From Calliopum simillimum (Eukaryota > Arthropoda > Insecta > Diptera > Lauxaniidae): a stretch of DNA of 64,000 bases. Under the pieces are notes generated by a model. That model was not told the DNA's origin. It saw only the letters and a list, made by a program, of their open reading frames with translations, and did no database searches. Every line of letters begins with the position of its first letter. Position 1 is the stretch's first letter. Of this stretch, positions 35,165 to 46,750 are shown in pieces. The position numbers and the translations under genes are program-made. Location: NCBI GenBank assembly GCA_951812925.1, contig OX638368.1, positions 113,731,309-113,795,308 on the forward strand, read 5' to 3'.

Positions 35165-36171
35165 CTAATCACTATTTATGAGCTCTTGGGCTTTTTTTGG
35201 TAAGCTTTCCTTTAGAGATTTGATAGGTGTTTCAGACACCTTTTTGGACAGTTTGCTCATCTCCTTTTAAAATCTTCGATATTTTGGGACACCTTTTTTG
35301 TGCTCTTTAAGTTTCTTTTCACAAGAGCCCAATATCTCTCCACTGGTCTTAGCTCCGGACAATTTGGAGGATTGGCTTCTCTTGGTACAAAAACAATGTT
35401 ATTACTTTGGAACCACTCCAGAGCTTTCTTGCCGTAGTGCCATGATGCCAAATCGGGCCAAAAATATATGAACACATTGTGCTCTCTTTTAAAAGGAAGA
35501 AGTATTTTTTTCAAACATTCTTTGATGTATATTTTGGTATTCATAGAGCTCACTGTAACAAATGACTTGCTTCTTTTGCCGCAACTGCATATAGCATGCC
35601 ATACCGGGAATTTTTTAGGAAATTTTGTCTGCTTTTGGATTCTAAATTGTTCTTCGACATTTCCTCGAGCATCAGCAACATAATAATTTTGACCCGGGAG
35701 CTGCGTAAAATCTGCCAGTACATACGTTTTGTCGTCCATTATACAACATGAATATTTTTGTATAAAATTCGATTTTAATTTCCGAGCCCTACTTTTGGCG
35801 TCTTAATTTTTTGCAGCATTCCTGTCTGGAACTTTTTGGACTTCGCATGTTTTCAAACCTGCATTGGCTTTAACTTTTCGCACCAAATAGTCAGAGCACT
35901 GGGCTAACCGGGCAGCTTTTCTACCAGATGTGTTTGGAGATCTTTTCAATATGCTTTCAATTTTCTTGGCTTTCCCAATATCATGTGGTCTTTGTTTTCT
36001 TCCTGAACCAGGTTTCCTTTCGATGGTCAAATTCTCCTGAAACTGTTTAATAACATTAAAAACAGTTTGACGGCAGACCTTCAATTCTTTGGCCAATTTT
36101 TTTTAAGACCAATTTGGTTTTTTTTGAAAATTTTAAATAATTTTAAGACGTACTTCTTTTTCTTCACTCAT
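35165..36171 (-). pseudogene. Tc1/mariner transposase, DD37E type, decayed
   Basis: The frame runs from ATG at 36171 (MSEEKEVRLKII) through a helix-turn-helix part (AKELKVCRQTVFNVIKQF, then GSGRKQRP) to the catalytic domain. All three acidic residues are visible: Asp in MDDKTYVLADF, Asp in YFWPDLASWHYGK, and Glu in CPELRPVERYW. Thirty-seven residues separate the last two, as in the DD37E (ITmD37E) group. Damage: three TAA codons in frame (after KII, after PNWS, and after NAAKN near 35804). A one-base frameshift near 35260 is also present, after which SKLSKKVSETPIKSL continues to a stop at 35165. About 335 codons overall, the family's usual length. Terminal inverted repeats were not identified. 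Antisense in cadherin intron 3. Confidence 0.88.
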
Positions 36172-36577
36172 TTTGATCAAACTCACAACAAATCAAAACG
36201 TTTGTCATTAAAAATAATAACTGACATATTTTTTAAAGATAACTAGATCAAAGAAATTTTTAAATTTTACAAATTTTGCTAGTCACAAGAACGTAGATAG
36301 ATCTAATTACTGGCTCCGTAAGAGTCGTGTTCGCAAACTTTACCTCGCAATGTTTTATTTAACGCATACATATTTCGAGGCAACCTCACAAAACAAACCC
36401 ATCCAGCGTTTGTTTTTGTTTCCTTTTCCCAAAAATCTGATTCATCTGAAGTTCAATCAAATATTCGTCTCACTTTTTTCCACATCCATACGAATAACTA
36501 CTTTAACTTTGATTTCATCTAATCTTTTTTTCATCTAAACACAAAAATTTTAGATTAATTGTTAAACCAAAAAATAT

Positions 36578-36720
36578 TTATATAGAACAATGCCAAAAAA
36601 TAAAAAATTATTTTAAACTATTTTGGAATAAATTTTATACTTTTTTGGAATAAATTTCAAACTTTTTGGAAAAAAAAAATCGGAATTTAATACCAAAAAA
36701 GTTTATGATCAATACTTAAA
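36578..36720. repeat. AT-rich dispersed repeat, inverted copy
   Basis: Begins ATAGAACAATGCCAAAAAAT and continues with TTTTGGAATAAATTTTATAC and TTTTGGAATAAATTTCAAAC, the reverse complement of the units at 26358-26830. Confidence 0.6.
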
Positions 36721-37338
36721 GGAATCAAAAGAAAAAAGTAAACTATCATTTTTTAGTGTATAATCTACTACAATTCTTTTTGCTCACATATCGCGCACCA
36801 TAACTTTGAGTAATTTTTACTCCAATCAGACGCTACTGCTCTCATAATAAAGATGCCAAAGTGTTCACCAACTGATTAATATTTATAATGACAATGAAGT
36901 CAATACGAGGTAACCAATATATATATAGCGGAGGAGAAATGCACAGCTTCCACTTTAACTTGGCCATTTTAAGTTATTTCCCATTAAACCAAACAGATTC
37001 CCACATAAAAGGGCGCAAAACTTGTTTAGTTTGCTATAATTTATGGAAAATGCTTCTACACTTTTAGTTGTGATTTTTATGTTGTTGTTCCAACAATGAT
37101 TTTGTTCTTCTTCTTCGTTTTCTTTCCTTTAACTTTACAACATTTCAGCATTGTTTAGCCTTTTTCTGTAAAAATTTCAACGCGTCATGTCCTTGGCAGT
37201 AAACGTGCGCGCTCTTGATTATTTTACCATTTATGCCATTTATGTAAAAAAAAACTGAACAGAACAGAACTTATCGTCATCAACATTTTGATTAATGCGT
37301 GATTTTCTCTTCTTCTTCTCTTTTTATTCCCTTTTTAG

Positions 37339-37518
37339 AGCACACCAGTTGGCACCACCATCTTTCGGAATATACAAGCGCTCGATAAGGATGCCGGTGT
37401 TAATGGTCTAGTGGAATATTTCATTGTTGAGGGCAGCACTAATTCGACGGAGGATGAAAAGATGACTATTGCCGATGGCTATGGTACATTTGCGATATCA
37501 TTTCCACATCAAGGGCAG
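37339..37518 (+). CDS. Cadherin exon 4 (second extracellular repeat)
   Basis: Acceptor ctttttag, donor cag/gtaagt; exactly 60 codons in phase 0. It opens STPVGTTIFRNIQALDKDAG, continuing TVPE of exon 3 to the classic cadherin strand P..T.V..I.A.D.D.G. Asp140 and Asp142 of ALDKD and the following NG are calcium-site residues. NST at about residues 159-161 is a potential N-glycosylation site. The end, ADGYGTFAISFPHQGQ, corresponds to the FxI...G strand before LDYE. TPVGTTIF is also found in the second repeat of protocadherin-15, supporting a PCDH15/Cad99C-like identity. An alternative AG two bases later would break the frame. Confidence 0.94.
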
Positions 37519-37810
37519 GTAAGTGGGGAACAATTTTTCATTACAACAATTTTGCATAGTTGTTGTATTGAGAGTGGTGGCAGAGGAAGGCGTATGCAAT
37601 TAAAATTTTACTTTCAGTTTCGATCACAATCAATGTATTTATAATAATAATTTTTTTTAAGTTTAACTAAAAAAAGCAAGAATTAAAAAATAAAGAAAAG
37701 CTCGTCCAAAACAGTAAAAACAAAAGCGAAAACCGCCCAAACTATTTTCGTATAAATTTGGCCGATAATCATTTTGGAGATAACGCCCAAAATTTATTTG
37801 TATAAAAATA

Positions 37811-38572
37811 TTGGGTGTACAACTTAAAAACCGGAATTTGACGGTGGATGTCCGTACTAACAAATATCGTGAAAGCTTGAACTTTATATATATGTCATTT
37901 TGAAGGTGCATTTGACAGCTGTCAAAATCAGTCAACAAAACAATTTTATCTTGTGTGCATCATTATTATTTTTCACGATGAATAACTTCGAAAATTGGAG
38001 AAAAAGACAGCATTTGCGGGAGGTTTTGTTGGGTCATTTTTTGCAAAGAAAACAGCTGCCGAAAGTCATCGCATTCCTGTAGAAGTTTATGGGGACTATG
38101 CTCCAGCTGAATCAAGCTGTCGTGAGTGGTTTAAAAGTGGTTATTTTGATGTCGAAGACAAATAACGTCCTGGTCAGGATCAGCTAGGTGTGATCCATTA
38201 TGAGTTGTTGCCAGGTGGCCAAACCATTAATGCTCAATTCTATCGTCAACAATTGATCCAATTGAAGCAGAAAATCCAGGTAGAGCGGCCAACGTATGCG
38301 ACCAGACATGAGTCAATCATTTTCCACCACGATAACGCTCGGCCACATATTGCTGCCCCAGTCAAAAATTACCTGGAAAACAACGGATGGGAAATCTATA
38401 CAAATTTTTCCTCACCCGCCTTATAGCCCAGACCTTGCACCATCAGACTACCATTTGTTCTGATCGATGCAGAATGCCCTATCAGGAATACGCTTCACTT
38501 AAGTTCAAGATATCGAAAATTGGATAGATTCATTTTTGGCCGCCAAGCCGGCGCAATTTTTTTGGGCGTAAT
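37811..38572 (+). pseudogene. mariner remnant (second family), internally deleted and truncated
   Basis: A left end TTGGGTGTACAACTTAAAAA plus CCGGAATTTG follows a TA at 37809. From ATG 37978 the frame reads NNFENWRKRQHLREVLLGH, then with a frameshift AAESHRIPVEVYGDYAPAES, then CREWF and FDVEDK, which is a mariner N-terminus. It then jumps directly to VIHYELLPGGQTINAQFYRQ and FHHDNARPHIAA, with the second catalytic Asp. After a frameshift come traces of the C-terminal end, up to about 38572. The first catalytic Asp region is deleted, and the right terminal repeat is missing. It is unrelated in detail to the mariner at 8660, so two lineages have visited this gene. Confidence 0.85.
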
Positions 38573-38659
38573 TGCGTCATTTTATTTTTTGGGCGTTATT
38601 TCGTTTTTTAATGGGCATTATTTCATTGGGCGCTATTTCCTAACGCCTTTTTTTCGTCC

Positions 38660-38875
38660 GTAAGTATTATCTGACGATTGGCGTACACATTTTTTTAGTC
38701 TACAAGGGTGTACCGCATAAGGTTCTGTTAGGTGATAGCGGAGGCCTAGACTAATAAAAAAACGTTAGGGTGACCCAAGAAAATGATGAAACAAGTCAGA
38801 AAATCACTTTTAACCCTAGAACTCTTTAGGGGTACATTTCAGACCCCCGTCTGGTGCAATTTTTGTTGTTAGAGA
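38660..38875 (-). repeat. Dispersed repeat, inverted relative to 955-997 and 20745-21960
   Basis: AGTATTATCTGACGATTGGC at about 38680 is the reverse complement of 963-982. GGAGGCCTAGACTAA at 38739 matches 21918-21940 in reverse, and AAACAAGTCAGAAAATCACT at 38790 matches 20790-20812 in reverse. This copy is the most complete one in the window; the others are broken by insertions. Confidence 0.65.
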
Positions 38876-39684
38876 TTGAAAAATGTTGAAAAGTTGATTA
38901 ATATAGATATTTTATTTACAGACATTTTCTAAATTTCTTGTTAATTCTAAGAAATATCACAAGAACTTGAAAAATATCACGATATGTCGTAGCTATTATA
39001 TCAGTCATAATCAAATCGTAATAAATAAAATTTTTAATTTTTCCCAGAAAAATGTTGCAAAGTAATTTTGTACTAAATGCCAACAATTGTCATCCACTGA
39101 CTAACTCCATTACAATTTATTGTAACTAAGGCTTAAAGAGGTTGCCGTCATTGTTAAGCGCGGTAGGCATCTTCTTAAATCACGATTATTGCTGCTTAAG
39201 ATTGATTTCACTTGCCAGCAACAAAGCGCTTTAGTTGTTGTTTCCGAGCAACATAATCAGCCACAATCGATCTCATTTAAGACTCTTTAATGCTGTTCAT
39301 AAATTTTGTTTAGCAAAAAACCCAAAAGATTTTGCGACAAAATGTTGCGCGCACGCCAAAAAGCCTTCAGCTGCAGTGCTGCAGCAATGTTGCTGCAAGT
39401 GCTGTGCGTTGGTGGCGCGACAAAAACTGCAATTTCTGTTTTATTTGCTGCAAATCTTAGCAATCAATCAAAGCGTAGCAAACATCAAAATTTATGTTTT
39501 CTGTTTTTTTTTTTTTTGTGACTATGCGTTATCGGTGTTTCTGATTGAATGATTGATTGATTGTTGCTGCTGCTGCAGAACTGCAGTTGTTGGATGTAGG
39601 AATATAAAAATCAAATATGTAATTAATTGAAAATTTTGAAAACCCAACTTTTGCAACAATCTTAGTTTGATTTTCAAACTAAAA

Positions 39685-39900
39685 GGTATCTATAAAGAAC
39701 AATGCCAAAAAAATTATTAATTTTAAACTATACTTTTTTGGAATAAATTTTAAACTTTTTTCTAAACTATTTTGGATTTAATTTCATACTTTTTAAGAAT
39801 AAAACTTAACCCTTTTTTAAAAAAAATCAGAACTCAATACCAAAAAAGTTTAAAATCAATATTGTAGTGAATAAAAGTAAGAAAAGTAAACTAACAATCT
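39685..39900. repeat. AT-rich dispersed repeat, inverted copy
   Basis: TAAAGAACAATGCCAAAAAA, TTTTTTGGAATAAATTTTAA and a trailing CCAAAAAAGTTTAAAATCAA place it in the family seen at 26358-26830 and 41980-42185. Confidence 0.6.
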
Positions 39901-39986
39901 TTTAGTGTGCATGTGATCTAAACTGAAAGTTCTTGTTTTTTATAATTTTCGGCAATATTTAATATTTTATTTTATTATTATTTTAG

Positions 39987-40052
39987 GTCACCGTTGCCAA
40001 AACTCTGGATTACGAGAAAATTCAACGCTACTATTTAACAATTATTGCATCG
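39987..40052 (+). CDS. Cadherin exon 5 (end of second extracellular repeat)
   Basis: Acceptor ttattttag, donor tcg/gtaagt; 22 codons in phase 0. It encodes VTVAKTLDYEKIQRYYLTII plus AS. LDYE is the standard cadherin motif with the calcium-binding Glu, and YYLTIIAS is the strand that normally precedes an Asp (the xxD ligand). That Asp should therefore be the first codon of the next exon, which I could not find in the remaining 24 kb. At 66 bases this exon is small and would be missed by length-based gene callers, but the reading frame joins exon 4 exactly. Confidence 0.93.
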
Positions 40053-41979
40053 GTAAGTTAAACAGTTGCACAGCAACAATAAATCACATAAATCAATAAC
40101 ACATCAATAGCTGTAAATCTCTTAAAGTAAGAGGCCATCCATCCATCCAAGCCCCCAACCCATCGCAATTCTCAAAATACACAACTGACATCACTCATAC
40201 GAAAGCAACATGTTTACAAGCAAATGCTGCCAAGAAGAACAAATGACAAAGTGATATACCACAAGACGTCGTCGTCGTTCGACCAAGCAAGCACTTCCTG
40301 GATTAATTTGCCATACAGCATTGGCAGAGGACATAAATTTCAAAATGTTACCTAGCCGTTGATGCGCGCTACCATACCAACGCTCTGAAGAAGATGATGC
40401 TCATATTTTAATTCACATTGAATTGAAAAATAAAAATTATTTCTGCTTGAATTGGCAAAATGTCGCATCATCATCTTCACTGCGCAAAAAATGTTGCAAA
40501 CATTCAATGCTTAGATTTATTTAAAACGCCTCGATCCATATGTCTCTTCAACGGCAGCGGCGGCGGCAAGTAATACATACAGCCTTTGGCTGTCGCATAC
40601 ATATTTATGCTTGTGGTCAATACATGGCAAAACTTGCTTTTAGCGCCTTTTTTTCTTTCTTCAATTTCATACTAAATATGGTCAAGCCAATTGACAAGAA
40701 GCGACATTTTTATCTGCATCCGCCAGGCTGCTGTTGCCTGTTTACTGGAAAAATGTTGCACTGAAGTGCTACCCGAAACATTTCCTGCATTAGTTTGCAT
40801 CGGCAGCAGCAAATTATCTGTCTGTTGCTTCGCTTGATATGTTTTCGTTCTTGAGACTTTGTCTTGTTGATAAAATATTTTGTTTTTTATGTTCTTATGG
40901 TGTTGCTTCGGGAATGTTTTGTAATGCTTGTTTCTGCATTAATAGTTGATAGAAAATATAGATGCGCAAAATATTTAAATATTATGTTGCAAAAATATGA
41001 AAAAAGTTTTGAATTTTTGTTGCATTCGATAAAAAATCCTAAATTTTTTGCTACGCAAGCGGTAAATTTATCACAAGCATACCCACAAAGACTCAATTTT
41101 ATTTTACCAAAGTTTAAGAAAAATTTAAAATGTACACCGTGTCGTATGAGTAACATTTAACAATAATTTTGATAAAATTTTTACCACTCATATCTCAGCT
41201 CCGATATTATTTGAAACCCATATTTTACTCTATTTTGGCTTGTTACTTTGCACGCTGTAGAAAAATCAAAAACTATTAATGGCCGCTCAACAAGATATCT
41301 TAATATATAATATAATATAAATATAATATAAAAACCAAAAAAAAAAATATCGAATTTTTCAAATCCCTCTAATTTTCATCCTACAAGCAATATGAATGTA
41401 CTTTCAACTGAGCTGTGGTCAAATTTAATACAAACACGCATACAAAGGTATAATTTTTTCTTAGCAAAGATATTTAATGTTTAATTTCCACACCATGGCG
41501 TATGCGTAACATTCAGTTATATCACTAGCATAACGCGTTCCAATTGTATAATGTAAAATACGACTTTTACTCAACTTCAACGATTATATAAATGAAAAGG
41601 GTTCACAATCCAAGCCAAATTTTAAATTTGTTGTTTAATTTGTTCGCAAAATATGTCAAATAGTGGATATTATTTGCACTTTCAAATAATTTTGAAAAAA
41701 TTTCAACCACTCATATGTCAGTTCCGATATAACTTCAAAACCAGATTTTTCCCTTTTGATTCGGTTACTTATACGTTGTTAAAATATCAAATACAATTAA
41801 TGGCCGCTCAGCAAAATGTTTAAGATTTCAGCTGTGAAAACATAAAAAAAGTTTTGATTTTTTTGATGCATTCGAAAAAAAAAACGCAAGCACTCCTTAA
41901 AATTTGCTCGTACACTATCGATATTATCGAACCTTCTGAATATGCTAAAATTTATCATTAATGCAGACTTAAAAATAAA

Positions 41980-42185
41980 AGTTTACTTTTCTTACATTTG
42001 ATTCCCTTTGGTATTGATTTTAAACTATTTTGGTATTAAATTTCGGTTTTTTCCCAAAAAAGTTTAAAATTTATACCAAAAAAGTATGAAATTTGTATCA
42101 AAATATTTTAAAATTAATACTTTTTTGGCATTGTTTTATTTAAATACTGTTTGATTTCAAAATTAACAAAAATTTTTACTGTACA
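41980..42185. repeat. AT-rich dispersed repeat
   Basis: AAAAAAGTTTAAAATTTATA, AAAAAAGTATGAAATTTGTA and AATACTTTTTTGGCATTGTT in the order seen at 26358-26830. Directly abuts the palindrome starting at 42192. Confidence 0.6.
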
Positions 42186-42191
42186 CATGTA

Positions 42192-42871
42192 CATTAGGCA
42201 TGCGCTTATTTTACGATTTTCTGATTTTCGTTCGTGCCGCCCCCTGAAATCCTTCTAATGGTCATAAAAACAAATACTATGAAGTTTCACGGCGATCGGA
42301 TAACGATAACCCGGCCCGCAAGAGAGGTCAAGGTCAAGTTGAGGTTTCAGGCAAAAAATAATGAAAATTTTTCTTAAACTTAATTAAATTAGTCAAAGCA
42401 TAATTTTATCTTATAGCAAATTGAAATGCCTTTCTAACAAGCTATAAATGTTTAAAATCGGGTAATTAATACGAATTCTATGAATTTTTCTTTTATCGGC
42501 ATTAGCAAAATTGCCGCAAAATGCTATTCTACTACATATGGTATTTTGCGGCAATTTTGCTAATGCCGTAAAAGAAAAATTCATAGAATTCGTATTAATT
42601 ACCCGATTTTAAACATTTATAGCTTATTAGAAAGGTATTTCAATTTGCTATAAGATAAATTATGCTTTAACTTATTTAATTAAGTTTAAAAAAAATTTTC
42701 ATTATTTTTTGCCTGAAACCTCAACTTGACCTTGACCTCTCTTGCGGGCCGGGTTATCGTTATCCGATCGCCGTGAAACTTCATAGTATTTGTTTTTATG
42801 ACCATAAGAAGGATTTCAGGGGGCGGCACGAACGAAAATCAGAAAATCGTAAAATAAGCGCATGCCTAATG
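42192..42871. mobile_element. Long palindrome 1 (680 bp)
   Basis: Starts CATTAGGCATGCGCTTATTT and ends with its reverse complement. The two arms (about 330 bases each) appear almost identical, with a spacer of roughly 16 bases (tattctactacatat). TA lies at both outer borders (42190-42191, 42872-42873). No coding frame. Both the end motif and the target match those of palindromes 2 and 3. Confidence 0.88.
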
Positions 42872-44826
42872 TACATACAAATACTTTATCTTAAACAATT
42901 TAAATTTTACACCATGACGTATGCGTAACATTTAATAGTACCACTATCGCGTTTCTTTTGATTTTGTAACAATTCACTCAATTTGAGTGCTTATATAGAT
43001 AAAAAGAATTCACAATTAAAGCCAGTTTTTAAATTTAGCTTCAAAAAATTATTGAAAGTTCATTTTTTTAGCAGAATGTGTCAAATAATAGTGTTAACAT
43101 TTAATGAAAATTTAAGCTCTCATATCGCAGCTCTGATATAACTTAAGACATACCTTTTATCCTCTTTTGATACGCCACTTCATACTCTACAAAAATCTCA
43201 AAATCTATTATTGGCCGCATAAAAGTACGTCTGTTCGAGTACAGACAGCCGCATCATCTTGTTAAACATCTCGCATATGCTAACAAACAACAGCAATTTG
43301 TATGCAAATGAAAGTCGCAACAGAAACGCTGACACTTTACTAAACTGACCGCTAGCCAGCACACAGCGCAGCGTTAGCAATGCTTGTCTTGTTGTCTAAT
43401 CTTTGCTGTTTATGACATTTCAAAGGAATTTTCTTGACATTTAACATTTAAGGGCATCCAATGCGTTGTGTGGTGGTGTCACATATTGAACATCACTTCA
43501 TAAGCATATTGTGCCAGTGTGTGTGTGCAATTTGAGCCATTGATTGCAAATGAATTTGACTTGATCAGGAAGTCAATTTAAATTTGCATAGGCTTAAACA
43601 ATTGCGAAAGTTGAGCGAGATGCGCATTTGTCACGCGGACACGTGTTTTTATTGTGAAAAAAATTGTGCAAACGTTGTGAGTCTGACATTTGTGGTTTTG
43701 CATTAAAATGGAATTTCGTTTTGCATCATTGGGTGGCCAACATTTCAATGGCGTGGATTTTGATGAGTACAATTTCCTCCGTCAAACCACTTACTTTGCT
43801 TAAACACCACTTTTCTAAATCAACTGTCATTATACCGTTGAAAAATTCCAATGTAGCCATGCAACATCATCGCACAAAAGTTTCTCATATTCCTGCTGCT
43901 ATCTATTCATCAACATAACTGCCAAGTTATGTCAACTGTTAAGGTTATTATGTCAACAATTCATTAACAAAATGACATTAGAAAAATAGAAGAAGAAAAT
44001 AAATGCTGAGAAAATCATTTTAAATTCATTACCAAGCACAAAAATCTTAAACGGTATCATCATTAGAAGAGAGAGAGAGAACAAACGTCAGCAACATCAT
44101 CATCGTCAGCAACAATGAAATACCGTTAATGGCAACTTAAAAGTGTTGAATTAATATCACGTTTAGTCAGCAATTGTACAACAAAAAAAAAAAAAATGTT
44201 GCATTCAGCCATAATGCAGTTAGCGCCAAAAACTACAAAAAACACTCAATGAGACGTAAAGTTTCCACGTGACTCTAGCGGCATTCACCATGATTTGCCT
44301 TGCGATTTTTGCCTTTCCCATTTAAGTTTTGACATTAAGTAAATATGCCAACATCCACCACAAACGGGACGCGAACCCATCACGAGCCATCACCATGGCA
44401 TCAACTGCCAACAGCAGCAGTAGCTGGTGCTGGTGTTGCATTTTCTTTGTGATTTTAAGATTTTGAGAGACATCATTAAAGCAACAACAAAAGAAAAAAT
44501 ACAGAAACGTCAAATTGTGCGCCTAATCGTGTCGACAGCAGTCGTTTAAATACTTCATTTTTACCGTGGGCTAAAAATGAATGCAATTTTTTTTTAAATT
44601 TTTCGCTATTGCGATTAATAGGACCACCAAATAGACGTAATAGCGCAGTTAACTATCAAGTGAAGCGCATACTTTCGAGTGATGGCGGCGGCAAATGTCT
44701 ATGCCCATGAGCATGACATGCATTGACATTCAAGTGTCAAATTTCGACATTAATTGTGCATTCAGCTAATAATGTATGCGCATGTATTGTGCAGGTATTT
44801 GACGTTCGTTACGCTTTTAAGATGTA

Positions 44827-46250
44827 TATTAGGGTGGGCCAAATTGTATGGACGAAAGTTTATCGACCTCGGCTACCCCCCTATGTGAAAGTTCATTCAA
44901 TTCTGTGAATATTTGCCCAAGGAACTATACCTCTGCGTTCAACTTTAGTTCGGCGCATTTTTGATCGAAAATTTTACCTTTTAGTAATATTTTTTTTATT
45001 TTCATACTAAATTTTAAAAATTTTTATAATGACAAAAGTAATGTCATTATCTGATTTGGCTGGTATTCTGTCAGTTATCAATTAAATTAAGTTTTGTTTA
45101 CATAAAAAGTTTACTTGGTGGTGTGGAATTGATGCTATATATTTAAAAAAGTGATATGGGTCAAATAGCCAATTATTATGACCGACTTTCAAAATAAACG
45201 ATTCATATTTTTGGATCAATTTTTTCAAACAAAACACCAACCTATGCTGAAAGTTTATTCAATTCTATGAATATTTGCCCAAGGAACTATACCTCTACGT
45301 TCAACTTTAGTTCGGCGCATTTTCGATTGAAAATTCTACCTTGCGTTTAATATTTATTTTTATGCTTAATTTTCAAAATTCTTATAGAGACAAAAGTTAT
45401 ATCATCATATGTTTTTGCTGGTATTCTTTCAGTAATCAGTAAAATTAGGTTCTGCTTTTACGAAAAGTTTACTTGATATCGTGAAATTGATTATATTTAT
45501 TTCAAAAAATTATATCGGTCAAATAACCGATTTCAAAATAAACGAGTCATATTTTTACATGGATTTTTGGTATATTGTTCTGTAAAATTAAAAATATAAT
45601 CAATTCCACGCTATCAAGTAAACTTTCCATAAAAACAGAACCCAATTTTTTGATTGCTGACAGAATACCAGCCAAAACATATTATGATATTACTTTTGTC
45701 TCTATAAGAATTTTGAAAATTATGCATAAAAATAAATATTAAACGCAAGGTAAAATTTTCAATCAAAAATGCGCCGAACTAAAGTTGAACGTAGAGGTAT
45801 GGTTTCTTGTGCAAATATTCATAGAATTGAATAAACTTTCAGCCAAGGTTGGTGTTTTGTTTGAAAAAATTCATCTAAAAATATGAATCGTTTATTTTGA
45901 AAGTCGGTCATAATAATCGGCTATTTGACCCATATCACTTTTTTAAATATAAAGCATCAATTTCACACCATCAAGTAAACTTTCTGTGTTAACAAAATCC
46001 AATTTAATTCATTACTGACAGAATACCAGCCAAATCATATAATGACATTACTTTTGTCTTTATAAAAATTTTTAAAATTTAGTATGAAAATAAAAAAAAT
46101 ATTACTAAAAGGTAAAATTTTCGATCAAAAATGCGCCGAACTAAAGTTGAACGTAGAGGTATGGTTCCTTGGGCAAATATTCATAGAATTGAATGAACTT
46201 TCACATAGGGGGGTAGCCGAGATCAGTTTTCAAATCGGCCCACCCTAATG
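44827..46250. mobile_element. Long palindrome 2 (1.42 kb) with internally duplicated arms
   Basis: Begins TATTAGGGTGGGCC (C to T at the first base) and ends GGCCCACCCTAATG; TA on both sides. Arms of about 700 bases are near mirror images around 45550. Each arm contains a module twice (TGAATATTTGCCCAAGGAAC, TCAACTTTAGTTCGGCGCAT), 362 bases apart, so four copies face each other. No coding frame. Confidence 0.88.
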
Positions 46251-46750
46251 TATATACATACTTATTCAAAGTTTTGACAGCAGACTGTAAAGAGTAGTGC
46301 GGGTGGACAGTGTTGCCATTCGTCAAAGAATTACACTGAAGTTTGGGAGTTAAGGTAGAGGTGTTTCCCCGGGTAAACAAAAACGCTTTAGGGCCTGTGC
46401 CAATCGAAAACATTTCACTCACCTATACAAATTCTGACGTCTCAAATACGATTTTTGAAGGATATGAGGTGAAATTAAGTCAAAATTTGTACTAGCCCCA
46501 GGGGCTACTGAAAATTGTGACAATCGAAATTGAAATTTTAAAATGTCAATGGCCAATGAAAAAATTCAAAATAAAATTTAAAATTTGTAAAAAAAATAAA
46601 AAAATATGTATAAGCAGTCCAATAACAAAAACAGTTATTCCACACGTAAGTATAATGAAATGTGGCGAAAAATTATTTTGCTTGTTGTTAACTTTTGGTA
46701 ATTTTGTTTTTTTAAGAAAAATACAATATTCAATTGGTTCAAGACATGTA

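Larger units (their letters stand above)
37519..39986 (+). other. Intron 4 (2.5 kb)
   Basis: Bordered by gtaagt and ttattattattttag. Contains a mariner remnant (37811-38572), an inverted copy of a dispersed repeat (38660-38875), CAG-rich unique sequence (39230-39480) and one AT-rich dispersed repeat (39685-39900). No gene seen in 37519-37800 or 38880-39680. Confidence 0.75.
40955..43225. repeat. 523-bp tandem repeat with two later insertions
   Basis: CACTCATAT(C/G)TCAG(C/T)TCCGATAT occurs at 41185 and 41708, and a diverged copy (CTCTCATATCGCAGCTCTGA) at 43117. ATTAATGGCCGCTCA follows in each, and CCATGNCGTATGCGTAACAT precedes them at 41132, 41491 and 42911. The first interval is 523 bases and the second about 1409. 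The excess of about 886 bases equals the AT-rich repeat (about 41980-42185) plus the palindrome (42192-42871), so these inserted after the duplication. Confidence 0.7.
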
